DNA of 64,000 bases from CAWCOU01 sp963797335 (GTDB taxonomy: Bacteria > Pseudomonadota > Gammaproteobacteria > JAURND01). The stretch lies in the NCBI GenBank assembly GCA_963797335.1, contig CAWCOU010000006.1, positions 930,001 through 994,000 on the forward strand, given 5' to 3'. Below, piece by piece: positions 44,868-54,002 of this stretch; the first letter of the stretch is position 1; the number at the start of each line of letters is the position of its first letter. The translations under genes were made by a program, and so were the position numbers. The notes beneath the pieces are model-generated. The model was not told where the DNA came from and did no database searches. It was given only the letters and a program-made list of their open reading frames with translations.

Positions 44868-45737
44868 TCAAGAATTATGAAGGGTAGTTTTACAATCTTG
44901 GTACCATCGGATCATCTTACGCCACATAGGACCCACCTTACCATCGGCCACCGGCTCCCCATCCAAATAAGTCACCGGAAGAATCTCCTTAATCGAACCC
45001 GTCATCCAAATCTCATCCGCATGACGCAACCGAACCTCCGGAATCGCCTCCTCCTTATAAGGAACCTGATGCTTAGCAGCCAATTGCAACACCAAATCTC
45101 GAGTAATACCAGGCAAAATCTGATGATTAACCGGCGGCGTAATAATCACCCCATCCTCAACAATAAACAAATTACTACTAGCACCCTCCAACGCCATCCC
45201 ATCCCGCAAAATAATAGCCTCACGCGAACCCGCCGCCTTAGCCCGCTCCGCAAACATCACATTCGGCAACAACGTAATCGCCTTAATATAACACCACGAC
45301 CAACGAATATCCTGCACCGTCGTCGCCGAACTACCCTTACTCAACTCAGCAACAGAAGCCGCTTTAACCGGCGTACATTGCGCAAACACCGTAGGAGGCA
45401 CATCCGCTGGAAAAGTATGCTCCCGCACCGGAGCCGCACCACGGGTAACCTCAATATACACCATCTGAGTATCACCCTGATGGGCATTATGCTGCAATAA
45501 CTGCTGGCATATCGGCAGAAACTCCTCCACCGTAAACGGCAAAGCTAACTGAATTCCCTCAGCACTTTTTTCCAACCGAGTTAGGTGTTGGTGAGGAAGA
45601 AACAACCGGCCCTCAAAAACTGGAACCACTTCATAAATCCCATCACCAAACAAAAAACCACGATCTAAAACAGAAACTTTTGCTTGCTCAACTGGCAAAA
45701 ACTCATTATTTAGATAAACAATTCGGCCTGGCTTCAT
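44868..45737 (-). CDS. dat: D-amino acid aminotransferase (PLP fold class IV)
   Basis: 289 aa. The start KPGRIVYLNNEFLPVEQAKV is followed by SVLDRGFLFGDGIYEV, the PLP lysine in CYIKAITLLPNVMFAERAK and EGASSNLFIV. It likely makes D-alanine/D-glutamate for peptidoglycan. The ATG at 45737 overlaps the dacA stop as ATGA and is preferred over the upstream TTG (45752). The neighbour DacA trims D-Ala from muropeptides, so both work on the cell wall. A branched-chain aminotransferase is less likely given context. Confidence 0.9.
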   Translation of the reverse strand: MKPGRIVYLNNEFLPVEQAKVSVLDRGFLFGDGIYEVVPVFEGRLFLPHQHLTRLEKSAEGIQLALPFTVEEFLPICQQLLQHNAHQGDTQMVYIEVTRGAAPVREHTFPADVPPTVFAQCTPVKAASVAELSKGSSATTVQDIRWSWCYIKAITLLPNVMFAERAKAAGSREAIILRDGMALEGASSNLFIVEDGVIITPPVNHQILPGITRDLVLQLAAKHQVPYKEEAIPEVRLRHADEIWMTGSIKEILPVTYLDGEPVADGKVGPMWRKMIRWYQDCKTTLHNS

Positions 45738-47107
45738 GAGCGATGAAACCAACCGCTAACATACATAGAAACATGATCAATCAACCGAGAAATCGGCCCA
45801 GCAGTCGGATTATCGGTCAAAGCAACCAGCGGCTGGCTAGCCACCACCTGATTACCTAAATTCACTTGCACCGTTCCATACGCTTGGCCTTTCACAATAG
45901 GAGCATGCAAATTGGGATCCACAATCATAGTGGCTTGCAGCTGTTTATACTGCCCCATGGGAATAGTGACAAATAAATCATCACCCAGTCCTAGTGACGT
46001 TTTTTTGTATTTACCAAACCAGATACGCGGATCAGCTCGCGACTCCTCTTTTGCATACAATTTATGAGTTTCGTAAAAATGAAAACCGTAATTAAGCAAG
46101 GCTTCTGCGTCAGTAGCGCGTTGGTGAGAGCTGGTATCGCCCATAATAATGGCAATCAAGCGCATTTGCTGGCGTTTGGCCGAGGCCACTAAACAATAGC
46201 CGGCGTCATCGGTATGACCGGTTTTTAAACCATCCACGGTATCGTCTCGCCAAAGCAGCAGATTACGGTTCGGTTGGCGGATGTTGTTATACAGCATCCA
46301 TTTTTGGCTATACCATTTGTAATCTTCTGGGTAGTGATTGATGATGGAGCGAGACAAAATCGCTAAATCGTAAGGGGTGGTGTAATTCTGAGGATTAGGT
46401 AAACCGGTCGCATCCGCATAATGCGTGCCTTTCATACCGAGTTCATTGGCAGTTTTGTTCATCAAATCGACAAACGAAGCTTCATTACCCGCGATCAATT
46501 CGGCCATGGCCACGCAAGCGTCATTACCAGAGGCAACAATAATGCCATTGACCAGGTCTTTAACCGGCACTTGTGTCCCTACTTGCACAAACATGCGAGA
46601 GCCGCCCGTGCGCCAGGCGTTATCACTGATCATAACGGGGTCTGATAAATGGATACGACCACTTTTTAAGGCACCGGAAGCGACGTACATGGTCATCAGC
46701 TTCGTCAAGCTGGCGGGAGCCAATCGTTGGTCGGCATTTTGTTGAGCGATGACGTAACCACTATCGGCGTCGATCAAAAGATAGGCTTTAGCACTGACCG
46801 GTGGTGGGGTAGGAATAATCGTCGTGCTGGCGACCTGAGCTTTGCTCATCGTCGGCGTGGCTGCCGGCTTAGGAACCGGTGTGGACAACGAACCCGGCGT
46901 CGGTTGCGCAGAAGCAGCAGCCGTAGCGGTTGTCGGCCCAGCATTAGCCGATGGTGCAGGCGCTGTAGCAGCCGCAGTAGGCGGCGGTGGTAATGGCACT
47001 GAGTTGGGCGGGGTATTGGCTGCAGCGGCAAATAATGTCGCTGAACATAAGCCTGTCACCAAAGCCAAAGAAAATTTGCGCAACGACGATTCGTATTGGG
47101 TCAACAT
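45734..47107 (-). CDS. dacA: D-alanyl-D-alanine carboxypeptidase (PBP5/6 family)
   Basis: 457 aa (E. coli DacA 403). Signal peptide about 1-29, then a Pro/Ala/Thr-rich linker at residues 30-103 absent from the enteric enzyme. Active-site motifs are S133-LTK (SxxK), S193-GN (SxN) and K295-TG. A PBP5 C-terminal beta domain and a terminal amphipathic helix (RLIDHVSMYVSGWFHRS) anchor it to the membrane. It removes terminal D-Ala from pentapeptides. It lies 24 bp after rlpA and is coupled to dat. Confidence 0.95.
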   Translation of the reverse strand: MLTQYESSLRKFSLALVTGLCSATLFAAAANTPPNSVPLPPPPTAAATAPAPSANAGPTTATAAASAQPTPGSLSTPVPKPAATPTMSKAQVASTTIIPTPPPVSAKAYLLIDADSGYVIAQQNADQRLAPASLTKLMTMYVASGALKSGRIHLSDPVMISDNAWRTGGSRMFVQVGTQVPVKDLVNGIIVASGNDACVAMAELIAGNEASFVDLMNKTANELGMKGTHYADATGLPNPQNYTTPYDLAILSRSIINHYPEDYKWYSQKWMLYNNIRQPNRNLLLWRDDTVDGLKTGHTDDAGYCLVASAKRQQMRLIAIIMGDTSSHQRATDAEALLNYGFHFYETHKLYAKEESRADPRIWFGKYKKTSLGLGDDLFVTIPMGQYKQLQATMIVDPNLHAPIVKGQAYGTVQVNLGNQVVASQPLVALTDNPTAGPISRLIDHVSMYVSGWFHRS

Positions 47108-47131
47108 GATGTATGCTCGATGAGTTTGAGT

Positions 47132-47845
47132 TTAACCATCCCCATTCATGGGTAATGGTTTCCTGCCAGCGCGGTATTTAACGCTGCCGTCGTTAGTTGC
47201 TAAGCTCAGATGGTCAACGTCGTGAGATGATTTTCGTTGCCGGTGCTGAGTGGGTGGTACATAAAAAGAGTGCTGTGGCGGCGGTAAGTCGTTAGCCGCG
47301 TACATTTTACCGATCTGATCGGGATTAATTGCCGTGACCCGCACTAATGCCGTGCCGCTACTGGCGTAACCGAGTTTCACTGCCGCTGCATAGGATAAAT
47401 CAATTATGCGATTGGAGCGGAATGGTCCTCTGTCGTTTACTTTGACGATGACGGTGCGGTTGTTGCGTAGGTTGGTGACGCGGACGTAAGTGGGGATGGG
47501 TAAGGTGGTGCTGGCCGCTGTCATGCTGTACATGTCGTAGCGTTCGTGGTTGGAGGTGTGATGGCCGTGAAATTTCGTGCCATACCAGGAAGCGTAGCCG
47601 GTTTGGTCGTAACCTTGGGCGCTTTTCATGACATAATAGCGGTGTCCACCTACTTTATAGGAATAGGGGTTCCTATATTTGTTGAGTGGTTGGGTTTTGG
47701 GCACGGTATTCGGATTAGCATTGGCACTTTGTGGTCCGTACAATGTGCGGTTACCTCCGACAGAACTACATCCAGCTATTAGCAATAGTAGCCAAAAAGC
47801 GAGCGCCCACACACCTATTTTTCCTAAACGATGCTGAGAGTTCAT
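47132..47845 (-). CDS. rlpA: Septal ring lytic transglycosylase RlpA
   Basis: 237-aa lipoprotein: the lipobox LLIAGC ends at C26. The double-psi beta-barrel domain has GYASWYGTKFHGHHTSNHE, MTAASTTLPIPTYVRVTNL and VKVNDRGPFRSNRIIDLSYA with catalytic-type Glu/Asp positions. There is no C-terminal SPOR domain, unlike E. coli RlpA, so septal targeting may differ. It heads the rlpA-dacA-dat-ybeD operon with promoter 47852-47880; no Shine-Dalgarno is seen. Confidence 0.92.
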   Translation of the reverse strand: MNSQHRLGKIGVWALAFWLLLLIAGCSSVGGNRTLYGPQSANANPNTVPKTQPLNKYRNPYSYKVGGHRYYVMKSAQGYDQTGYASWYGTKFHGHHTSNHERYDMYSMTAASTTLPIPTYVRVTNLRNNRTVIVKVNDRGPFRSNRIIDLSYAAAVKLGYASSGTALVRVTAINPDQIGKMYAANDLPPPQHSFYVPPTQHRQRKSSHDVDHLSLATNDGSVKYRAGRKPLPMNGDG

Positions 47846-47851
47846 CTACAT

Positions 47852-47880
47852 AACATAACGGCTCTACCTTGTTAGGTCAA
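47852..47880 (-). promoter_or_regulatory. Sigma-70 promoter of the rlpA-dacA operon
   Basis: TTGACC (47875-47880) and TATGTT (47852-47857), 17-bp spacing, minus strand. Only six bases separate the -10 from the rlpA ATG, again suggesting a leaderless or very short leader. Confidence 0.5.
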
Positions 47881-47947
47881 GTGCTATTTTAACCAGTGCT
47901 GTTCTATTAGATTAGAATAGTGCGTTCTGGAAGAGGTGCTATTTCAC

Positions 47948-48058
47948 GCATGAAGTATCCCAGGGGTTGGATGCAAACACGCATGAATACATCCTTCGTA
48001 GCTCCCGTGTCATCCATGAATTAGAGGGTTTGCATCCAGCCCCTGGGATACTTCATGC
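47948..48058. repeat. 31-bp-arm palindromic element, copy 3
   Basis: Inverted 31-bp arms with one mismatch (47948-47978 / 48028-48058, starting GCATGAAGTATCCCAGGGG) around a 49-nt core with GAATACATCCTTCGTAGCTC and CATCCATGAA. Arms unrelated to the other copies, core related. It sits between rlpA and the end of hldE. Confidence 0.75.
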
Positions 48059-48088
48059 TTACTTGGGCAGTTTGATAGGGCGGTCTTG

Positions 48089-49525
48089 CTATTTTTCTGA
48101 GGGCTGCTGGGTGGCTTTGTGGATGATGTTTGAGGTGGAGCAGCCGGTTTTGAAGGGGAGAATTTTTACTTGGCCGTGCTTAGCTAATACGTGTTTGGCG
48201 CCGGCGATGTCTTCGATGCGGTAATCGCCGCCTTTTACTAGGACGTCGGGGGTGACGGAGGTGATTAAGCGTTCGGGGGTGTCTTCGCTGAAGGCGACTA
48301 CCCAGTCTACTACGCGTAGGGCGGCTAATACGGACATGCGTTCGACTAGGGGGTTGATGGGGCGGGGGGATCCTTTTAATCGGCGAACGGAGTCGTCGTC
48401 GTTGACGGCTACGATTAGGCGTTGGCCTAGTTCTTTGGCGGCTTCTAAATATTGGATGTGGCCGGCGTGGAGGATGTCGAAGCAGCCATTGGTCATTACT
48501 AGGGTTTCGCCTTTGCTGCGGGCGTCTTCGATGACGGCCATTAGTTCTTCTTCGGTGAGTACGCCGAATTCGGATCCTTGTTGGCGTTGCATGGCTCGTC
48601 GGAGTTCGGGTACGGATACGGTGGCTGCGCCTAGTTTACGAATGACGATTCCGGCTGCGGCGTTGGCCAGGCGCGCGGCGCTGGAAAGGTCTTCGCCGGC
48701 GGCTAATGCGGCGGCTAGTACGGCGATAACGGTATCGCCGGCGCCGGTGACGTCGTAGACTTCTCGGGCGCGGGTCGGTAAATGCAGGGGCGGATTTTCT
48801 TTTTCTAGCAAGGTCATGCCATTTTCGCCTTGGGTTACTAGTAATGCGCCGATGTCGCAGTCGCGCATCAGTTCATAACCTTTGGTGATTAATTCTGCTT
48901 GGTCGGCGCAGCGGCCGGCAGCTACTTCAAATTCTTTTTGATTGGGGGTGATTAGCGTTGCGCCTCGGTATAAATTGAAATCGTCGTTTTTAGGATCGAT
49001 CAGCACGGGCACGTTATTTAAGCGGGCGCCGGCGATGAAGGCTTGGGCGTGATGTAAAACGCCTTTGGCATAATCGGATAATACTAATACATCGCTTTGG
49101 GTGATGTGTTCATTAAAATCGGGTAATAAATTTTGGGCCTTCAGTGCGTCTAGGGTCTTTTCAAAATCGAGTCGAATTAATTGTTGGTTGCGACCGATGA
49201 CTCGCAGTTTGGTGATGGTGGGGAAGTCTTCCAAGCGGTGAAAAATACACTGGATTCCGGCTTCTTCTAAGATGTGCTGTAGCTTGGTGGCTTCTTTATC
49301 TTCTCCGACAATGGAGAGCAGGGTGACTTGGCAACCTAGGCTGGCTAAGTTTAAGGCGACGTTGCCGGCGCCTCCGGGCCTTTCTTCTAATTCTGTGACG
49401 TGCACCACCGGTACTGGTGCTTCGGGAGAAATGCGTGAGGCTTGGCCGTGCCAGTAACGGTCCAGCATGATATCGCCGACCACAAGTATTTTTAAATGAG
49501 AAAATTCTGGAATATCAACGGGCAT
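48089..49525 (-). CDS. hldE: Bifunctional heptose-7-phosphate kinase / heptose-1-phosphate adenylyltransferase HldE
   Basis: 478 aa. Residues 1-320 are a PfkB-type kinase (RPGGAGNVALNLASLGCQVT, DVTGAGDTVIAVLAAALAAG). Residues 340-478 are a nucleotidyltransferase (VMTNGCFDILHAGHIQYLEA, with HxGH, and GCSTSNII). Together they make ADP-heptose precursor for LPS inner core. Length matches E. coli HldE (477). It follows accA by 11 bp. Confidence 0.96.
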   Translation of the reverse strand: MPVDIPEFSHLKILVVGDIMLDRYWHGQASRISPEAPVPVVHVTELEERPGGAGNVALNLASLGCQVTLLSIVGEDKEATKLQHILEEAGIQCIFHRLEDFPTITKLRVIGRNQQLIRLDFEKTLDALKAQNLLPDFNEHITQSDVLVLSDYAKGVLHHAQAFIAGARLNNVPVLIDPKNDDFNLYRGATLITPNQKEFEVAAGRCADQAELITKGYELMRDCDIGALLVTQGENGMTLLEKENPPLHLPTRAREVYDVTGAGDTVIAVLAAALAAGEDLSSAARLANAAAGIVIRKLGAATVSVPELRRAMQRQQGSEFGVLTEEELMAVIEDARSKGETLVMTNGCFDILHAGHIQYLEAAKELGQRLIVAVNDDDSVRRLKGSPRPINPLVERMSVLAALRVVDWVVAFSEDTPERLITSVTPDVLVKGGDYRIEDIAGAKHVLAKHGQVKILPFKTGCSTSNIIHKATQQPSEK

Positions 49526-49536
49526 AGTTCAGGGCA

Positions 49537-50517
49537 CTAGTGTAAATGGATACCGGCGTGGTGTGGTACCGCAATGCCGTAAGACATTAGGCGGTGATAG
49601 CGAAGTTCAAGCAATTTATCCACGGGGAGTTTTTTTAAATCGGCCAGGGTCGCTACTAAGATTTTCTTGATGGTTTGCGCCATGTCATCCGGCGCACGAT
49701 GTGCACCGCCTAAGGGTTCGGTGATGACCTTATCGGCCAGCCCCAGTCGGTGTAGGCGCTCAGCTGTGACGCCCATGGCTGCCGCCGCTTCGTCGGCTTT
49801 GTCTGCGCTTTTCCATAAAATGGAGGCGCAGCCTTCGGGGGAGATCACTGAATAAATGCTGTATTGCAGCATCATGACTCGATCGCCGACGCCGATCGCT
49901 AAAGCGCCACCGGAACCGCCTTCACCGGTGATGATGCATAAGATGGGGGTTCGCAATCGCGACATCACCGCCAGGTTGCGGGCAATGGCTTCGCTTTGGT
50001 TACGTTCTTCGGCGTCAATGCCCGGGTAAGCGCCGGGGGTATCGATCAAGGTGATGATCGGTAGTTTGAAACGCTCGGCCATTTCCATGAGTCGTAAGGC
50101 TTTGCGATAGTCTTCCGGCTTAGGCATGCCGAAGTTTCGTTCGACTTTTTCTTTGGTCGTGCGTCCTTTTTGATGGCCGATGACCATCACGGGTTCATTA
50201 TCGAGTCTAGCGATTCCGCCCAGGATGCTGTAGCCGCTGGAAAAATGCCGGTCTCCTTGCAGCTCATCGAAGTCATCGAAGATTTTTTGCACGTAGTCTA
50301 AGAAATTGGGGCGTAACGGATGGCGGGCCATTTGAACGATCTGCGCGGGGGTGAGGGCGGCGAAGATCGATTTCGTCAGGTCACGACTTTTGGATTCGAG
50401 TTTGGTGATTTCTTCGTAAATATTGAGTTCGCTGTCAACGCCCAGGCGTCGAAGTTCTTCGATTTTGGCCTCAAGTTCCGCAATCGGGCGTTCAAATTCT
50501 AGAAAGTTTAAATTCAT
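49537..50517 (-). CDS. accA: Acetyl-CoA carboxylase carboxyltransferase subunit alpha
   Basis: 326 aa. Makes malonyl-CoA with AccD for fatty acid synthesis. Signatures: the opening LNFLEFERPIAELEAKIEEL, GHQKGRTTKEKVERNFGMPK, DTPGAYPGIDAEERNQSEAI and GEGGSGGALAIGVGDRVMML. Upstream is 213 bp of palindromic repeats before mdh; likely cotranscribed with hldE. Confidence 0.96.
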   Translation of the reverse strand: MNLNFLEFERPIAELEAKIEELRRLGVDSELNIYEEITKLESKSRDLTKSIFAALTPAQIVQMARHPLRPNFLDYVQKIFDDFDELQGDRHFSSGYSILGGIARLDNEPVMVIGHQKGRTTKEKVERNFGMPKPEDYRKALRLMEMAERFKLPIITLIDTPGAYPGIDAEERNQSEAIARNLAVMSRLRTPILCIITGEGGSGGALAIGVGDRVMMLQYSIYSVISPEGCASILWKSADKADEAAAAMGVTAERLHRLGLADKVITEPLGGAHRAPDDMAQTIKKILVATLADLKKLPVDKLLELRYHRLMSYGIAVPHHAGIHLH

Positions 50518-50582
50518 CCGTTATTCTCGCCAAATAAAAAGTTTTTCCCTTCCACCTTGTATGACAGCATCAAGCCAAGGAA

Positions 50583-50727
50583 ATAACCCCTTCTCCCCTT
50601 GTGGGGATCTGTTGAACAATTTCCCCTCTCCCACAGTGTGGGAGAGGGTTAGGGAGAGGGCTGTTTGAATTGGCAGCCACCTCGTACAACCCTCTCCCTA
50701 ACCCTCTCCCGCAAGCGGGAGAGGGGA
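50583..50727. repeat. CCCTCTCCC/GGGAGAGGG palindrome cluster
   Basis: CCCCTCTCCCACAGTGTGGG, then AGAGGGTTAGGGAGAGGG, is mirrored 40 bp later by CCCTCTCCCTAACCCTCTCC and GCAAGCGGGAGAGGGG. The unit resembles those inside the MITE-like element at 44.1-44.3 kb. It fills the gap between mdh and accA and may terminate mdh transcription. Confidence 0.65.
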
Positions 50728-50730
50728 TTT

Positions 50731-51720
50731 CTAAATTAGTTTTAACTGTCGAACTGCGTCACGTTCCTCGCGTAGCTCTTGCAATGTCAATGCTATTCTT
50801 TCACGACCAAACTCGTTATGCTCCACACCGGTGATAATTTGATGTTGGCCGTTTTTGGTCACCGATGGGAAGGAGAATATCAAACCTTCATCGACGCCGT
50901 ATTCCCCTGTCGAGCAAGAAGCAACTGAGTAAGCGTCATTGGCAGCCGTATCGTGGGTGAGGCGATAGACTGTGCCTAAAGCCGCGTTAGCGGCAGAAGC
51001 TGCGGAGGAGGCGCCTCTGGCTTTGATCACTTCTGCTCCTCGTTTCTGAATGCCTGGAATAAAATCATTTTGCAGCCATTCTTCATCACGGATAACATCC
51101 AACACCGGGCGGCCATCTATGCGGGCGTGATAAAAATCGGGGTATTGTGTTAATGAATGGTTACCCCAGATAACCAAGTTTTCGACGTGATCGACGCCAA
51201 CATCTGCTTTCACCGCCAAGGCGCTGCGAGCGCGGTTTTCGTCGAGTAGGGTCATGGCATAAAAACGATCGCGTGGAATATCAGGCGCGTTATGCATGGT
51301 GATTAAACAGTTGGTATTGCAGGGATTACCGACGACAAATACGCGGACATCACGGGCGGCATGGCGATTGATAGCCTGGCCCTGAGGGGCAAAAATACCA
51401 CCGTTAATTTTCAATAAATCCGAACGCTCCATGCCGGCTTTACGAGGCACTGCGCCGACCAAAACGGCCCAACTCACATCACCCATCACGACATCGACAT
51501 CATCGGTCGTGGTGACTTTACGTAACAATGGGAAAGCACAGTCTGCCAATTCCATGGCCACACCTTGCAACGACGGCAATACCGGCGGCAATTCTAACAG
51601 CTGTAATTCGACTTCGGTTTCTGGTCCAAACATATCCCCGCGAGCAATCCGAAATAATAAAGCATAACCGATTTGGCCAGCAGCTCCTGTAACCGCAACT
51701 TTGATTCTTTTTTTCGACAT
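50731..51720 (-). CDS. mdh: Malate dehydrogenase
   Basis: 329 aa, the cytosolic-type proteobacterial enzyme (malate + NAD+ to oxaloacetate). Rossmann motif VTGAAGQIGYALLFRIA, VLVGAVPRKAGMERSDLLKI, NPCNTNCLI and catalytic-type WGNHSLTQYPDF are present. It lies 21 bp after cysQ on the same strand. The TCA partner gltA is at 6 kb. Confidence 0.96.
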   Translation of the reverse strand: MSKKRIKVAVTGAAGQIGYALLFRIARGDMFGPETEVELQLLELPPVLPSLQGVAMELADCAFPLLRKVTTTDDVDVVMGDVSWAVLVGAVPRKAGMERSDLLKINGGIFAPQGQAINRHAARDVRVFVVGNPCNTNCLITMHNAPDIPRDRFYAMTLLDENRARSALAVKADVGVDHVENLVIWGNHSLTQYPDFYHARIDGRPVLDVIRDEEWLQNDFIPGIQKRGAEVIKARGASSAASAANAALGTVYRLTHDTAANDAYSVASCSTGEYGVDEGLIFSFPSVTKNGQHQIITGVEHNEFGRERIALTLQELREERDAVRQLKLI

Positions 51721-51741
51721 GAACGTCTTCTCTCTCCAGTT

Positions 51742-52557
51742 TTAAGATGGCCAATGGCCCCAAGGCAATTTTTCTTTTAATGCTTGCGCATCCCCTAATC
51801 CAATAAAGTGGGGATTCAATAATGAATTTCCCCTATTATAACGCATGGGCTCGCCATCCGAATTTAATAAGGCGCCCCCGGCTTGTTCTAGAATGCAGTG
51901 ACCTGCAGCGGTATCCCACTCATAGGTATCGCCAAAACGCGGGCAGATATCCGCTTTACCTTCCGCTAATAAACAAAACTTCCACGAGCTCGACATTTTG
52001 ATGAGCGTATACGGGCCAATGCCGTTAAAGCGCTGCTTGAGCCTATCCTCATGGACGCCGCGACTGGCGAGAATCACGGTTTGATCCGGGCGCCACGTGC
52101 GTACGTGCAAATGACTGATCTTGCCATCCGCTGTGCTTTTTTGCGCTAGCCCACCTTTTTGCGCATAATAACACTCTCCCGTGATCGGCACATAGATTAT
52201 TCCTAACACCGGTTGATGGTTTTCGATTAGGGCAATATTAACCGTAAATTCGTCGGAATGAGAAATAAATTGCCGAGTGCCATCCAAAGGGTCAATCAGC
52301 CAATAGCTGGACCACTGACGGCGTTGCTGCCAGTCGGCTTGCTGACCTTCTTCTGACAAAATAGGGAACTGGGGAGTTAAATCCCGCAAACTATTGACTA
52401 TGATAGTATTGGCGAGCAAGTCGGCTTCGGTTAGCGGCGAGTGATCGGGTTTTAGTTGCACAGACATTTCCTGGGCACGATAAACGGTTAAAATCGCCTC
52501 GGCGGCTTTTTTGGCAATAGCGATGGTGGGATGAAGAAGCGGTGAGCACTCTGACAT
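51742..52557 (-). CDS. cysQ: 3'(2'),5'-bisphosphate nucleotidase CysQ
   Basis: 271-aa inositol-monophosphatase-fold enzyme. Metal ligands: ILSEEGQ (E of motif 1), DPLDGTRQFI and WDTAAGHCILEQAGG. It degrades 3'-phosphoadenosine 5'-phosphate formed in sulfate assimilation. Divergent from hemW with only 31 bp between the starts, so the two promoters must overlap. Confidence 0.92.
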   Translation of the reverse strand: MSECSPLLHPTIAIAKKAAEAILTVYRAQEMSVQLKPDHSPLTEADLLANTIIVNSLRDLTPQFPILSEEGQQADWQQRRQWSSYWLIDPLDGTRQFISHSDEFTVNIALIENHQPVLGIIYVPITGECYYAQKGGLAQKSTADGKISHLHVRTWRPDQTVILASRGVHEDRLKQRFNGIGPYTLIKMSSSWKFCLLAEGKADICPRFGDTYEWDTAAGHCILEQAGGALLNSDGEPMRYNRGNSLLNPHFIGLGDAQALKEKLPWGHWPS

Positions 52558-52588
52558 GCCCGGATTGTAACATAACTTCTTATAAACT

Positions 52589-53776
52589 ATGACTAAGACC
52601 TTACCATTAGCCCTCTATATCCATTTCCCGTGGTGTGTGAAGAAATGCCCGTATTGCGATTTTAATTCACACGCACTCACCGGTACTCTGCCGGAACAAG
52701 ATTATATGGCGGCATTGCTGGAGGATTTCAGACAGGATGTACAACAATTTGGGCTGCAGGGTCGGGAAATCCACAGTGTTTTTATGGGCGGCGGCACCCC
52801 CAGTTTAATGTCACCCGAAGCCATCTATCAGCTATTAACTGCCGTGGCGCAAGAAATCCCGTTTGCAGCCCATGCCGAAATCACCCTGGAAGCCAATCCA
52901 GGTACTGTCGAGCAATCGCGATTTTTGGGTTATCGCGCTGCAGGCATTAACCGTTTATCCATCGGTGTGCAAAGCTTTCAACCCGATAAATTAAAAGCCT
53001 TGGGGCGCATCCACGATGACCGACAAGCCCAAACCGCGATTCATTCGGCGCAGCAAGTCGGATTTAACCATATCAATGTGGATTTGATGTACGCCTTACC
53101 ACAACAAACGGTGCAAGATGCGTTGTTTGATCTCCAGCAGGCCGTCTCATTCGGCGCCACGCATATTTCCTGGTATCAATTAACTCTGGAACCCCACACC
53201 GCTTTTTATCAACGACCACCCCCGCTTCCCGATGAAGAGACAGCCTGGGAAATACAAACGACCGGCCAATGTTTTCTCCAGGAACAGGGGTTTTTACCTT
53301 ATGAAATTTCCGCTTACACGCGGCAGTTTCCTTCGGCGCATAACGTGAACTATTGGTTATTTGGTGATTATCTGGGTATTGGCGCCGGTGCGCATGGTAA
53401 GCTAACGACGATCTCCGATACGGGTGATGTCACGATTCATCGTCGTTGGAAAACCAAGCACCCTAAAAATTATTTAAATCCAACTACCCCTTTCATCGCT
53501 GGCCAACGTGCAATGGCTCCATCGGAATTACCGTTGGAATTTATGATGAATGCTCTACGTCTTTACCAACCCATTCCCTGGTCATTGTTTCGAGAACGAT
53601 GCGGATTGGAGCCGGCAGTGATTAAACCGCAATTAGAAATGGCAGCCGCTAAAGGTTTGTTGCAGTACGATGAACATACGCTGCAAACGACTGCGTTGGG
53701 GAAATGTTATTTGAATGATTTGTTGGCGATTTTTATCGGCGCGGTCGAACCTCCCTCTTCGGAAGTAGAAAGATGA
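52589..53776 (+). CDS. hemW: Radical SAM haem chaperone HemW
   Basis: 395 aa. The radical-SAM cysteines are C16, C20 and C23 (FPWCVKKCPYCDF), and VFMGGGTPSLMSPEAI follows. HemW inserts haem into target proteins and was earlier named as an oxygen-independent coproporphyrinogen oxidase; the short N-terminus is the HemW type. Length suits (E. coli 378). Confidence 0.94.
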   Translation: MTKTLPLALYIHFPWCVKKCPYCDFNSHALTGTLPEQDYMAALLEDFRQDVQQFGLQGREIHSVFMGGGTPSLMSPEAIYQLLTAVAQEIPFAAHAEITLEANPGTVEQSRFLGYRAAGINRLSIGVQSFQPDKLKALGRIHDDRQAQTAIHSAQQVGFNHINVDLMYALPQQTVQDALFDLQQAVSFGATHISWYQLTLEPHTAFYQRPPPLPDEETAWEIQTTGQCFLQEQGFLPYEISAYTRQFPSAHNVNYWLFGDYLGIGAGAHGKLTTISDTGDVTIHRRWKTKHPKNYLNPTTPFIAGQRAMAPSELPLEFMMNALRLYQPIPWSLFRERCGLEPAVIKPQLEMAAAKGLLQYDEHTLQTTALGKCYLNDLLAIFIGAVEPPSSEVER

Positions 53777-53907
53777 CCTAATTGTGTTTGCGCATGGGGA
53801 TCCACTTGGTCAGCAGCTAAACGATGACGATAAATTGCTACTTTATAGCGATTTAATGTGTTGTTCCATATGTTTTAATAAAGGCTGACCTTATCTTGCA
53901 CTTGCAG

Positions 53908-54000
53908 AAGGGGTGGCGCGGAGGCGGAGCCCTTGTTTTGCTTTAGCAAAACGAGGTGCCGCAGCGACAGGACCCCGGGTCTGCCATACTTTTGACAGCG
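53908..54000 (+). repeat. GGGGTGGCGC...GACAGGACCCC repeat, copy 2
   Basis: Matches 30716-30812 at the ends (AAGGGGTGGCGC, CGCAGCGACAGGACCCCG and ATACTTTTGACAGCG-like tail) with a different middle that forms the hairpin TTTTGCTTTAGCAAAA. It lies between hemW and the small membrane gene. Confidence 0.6.
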
Positions 54001-54002
54001 CA

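Noticed and set aside
44877..45500. 207-codon plus-strand frame opposite dat
   Set aside because: It is the complement of a clear aminotransferase gene and has a biased Thr/Arg/Asn composition typical of antisense frames.
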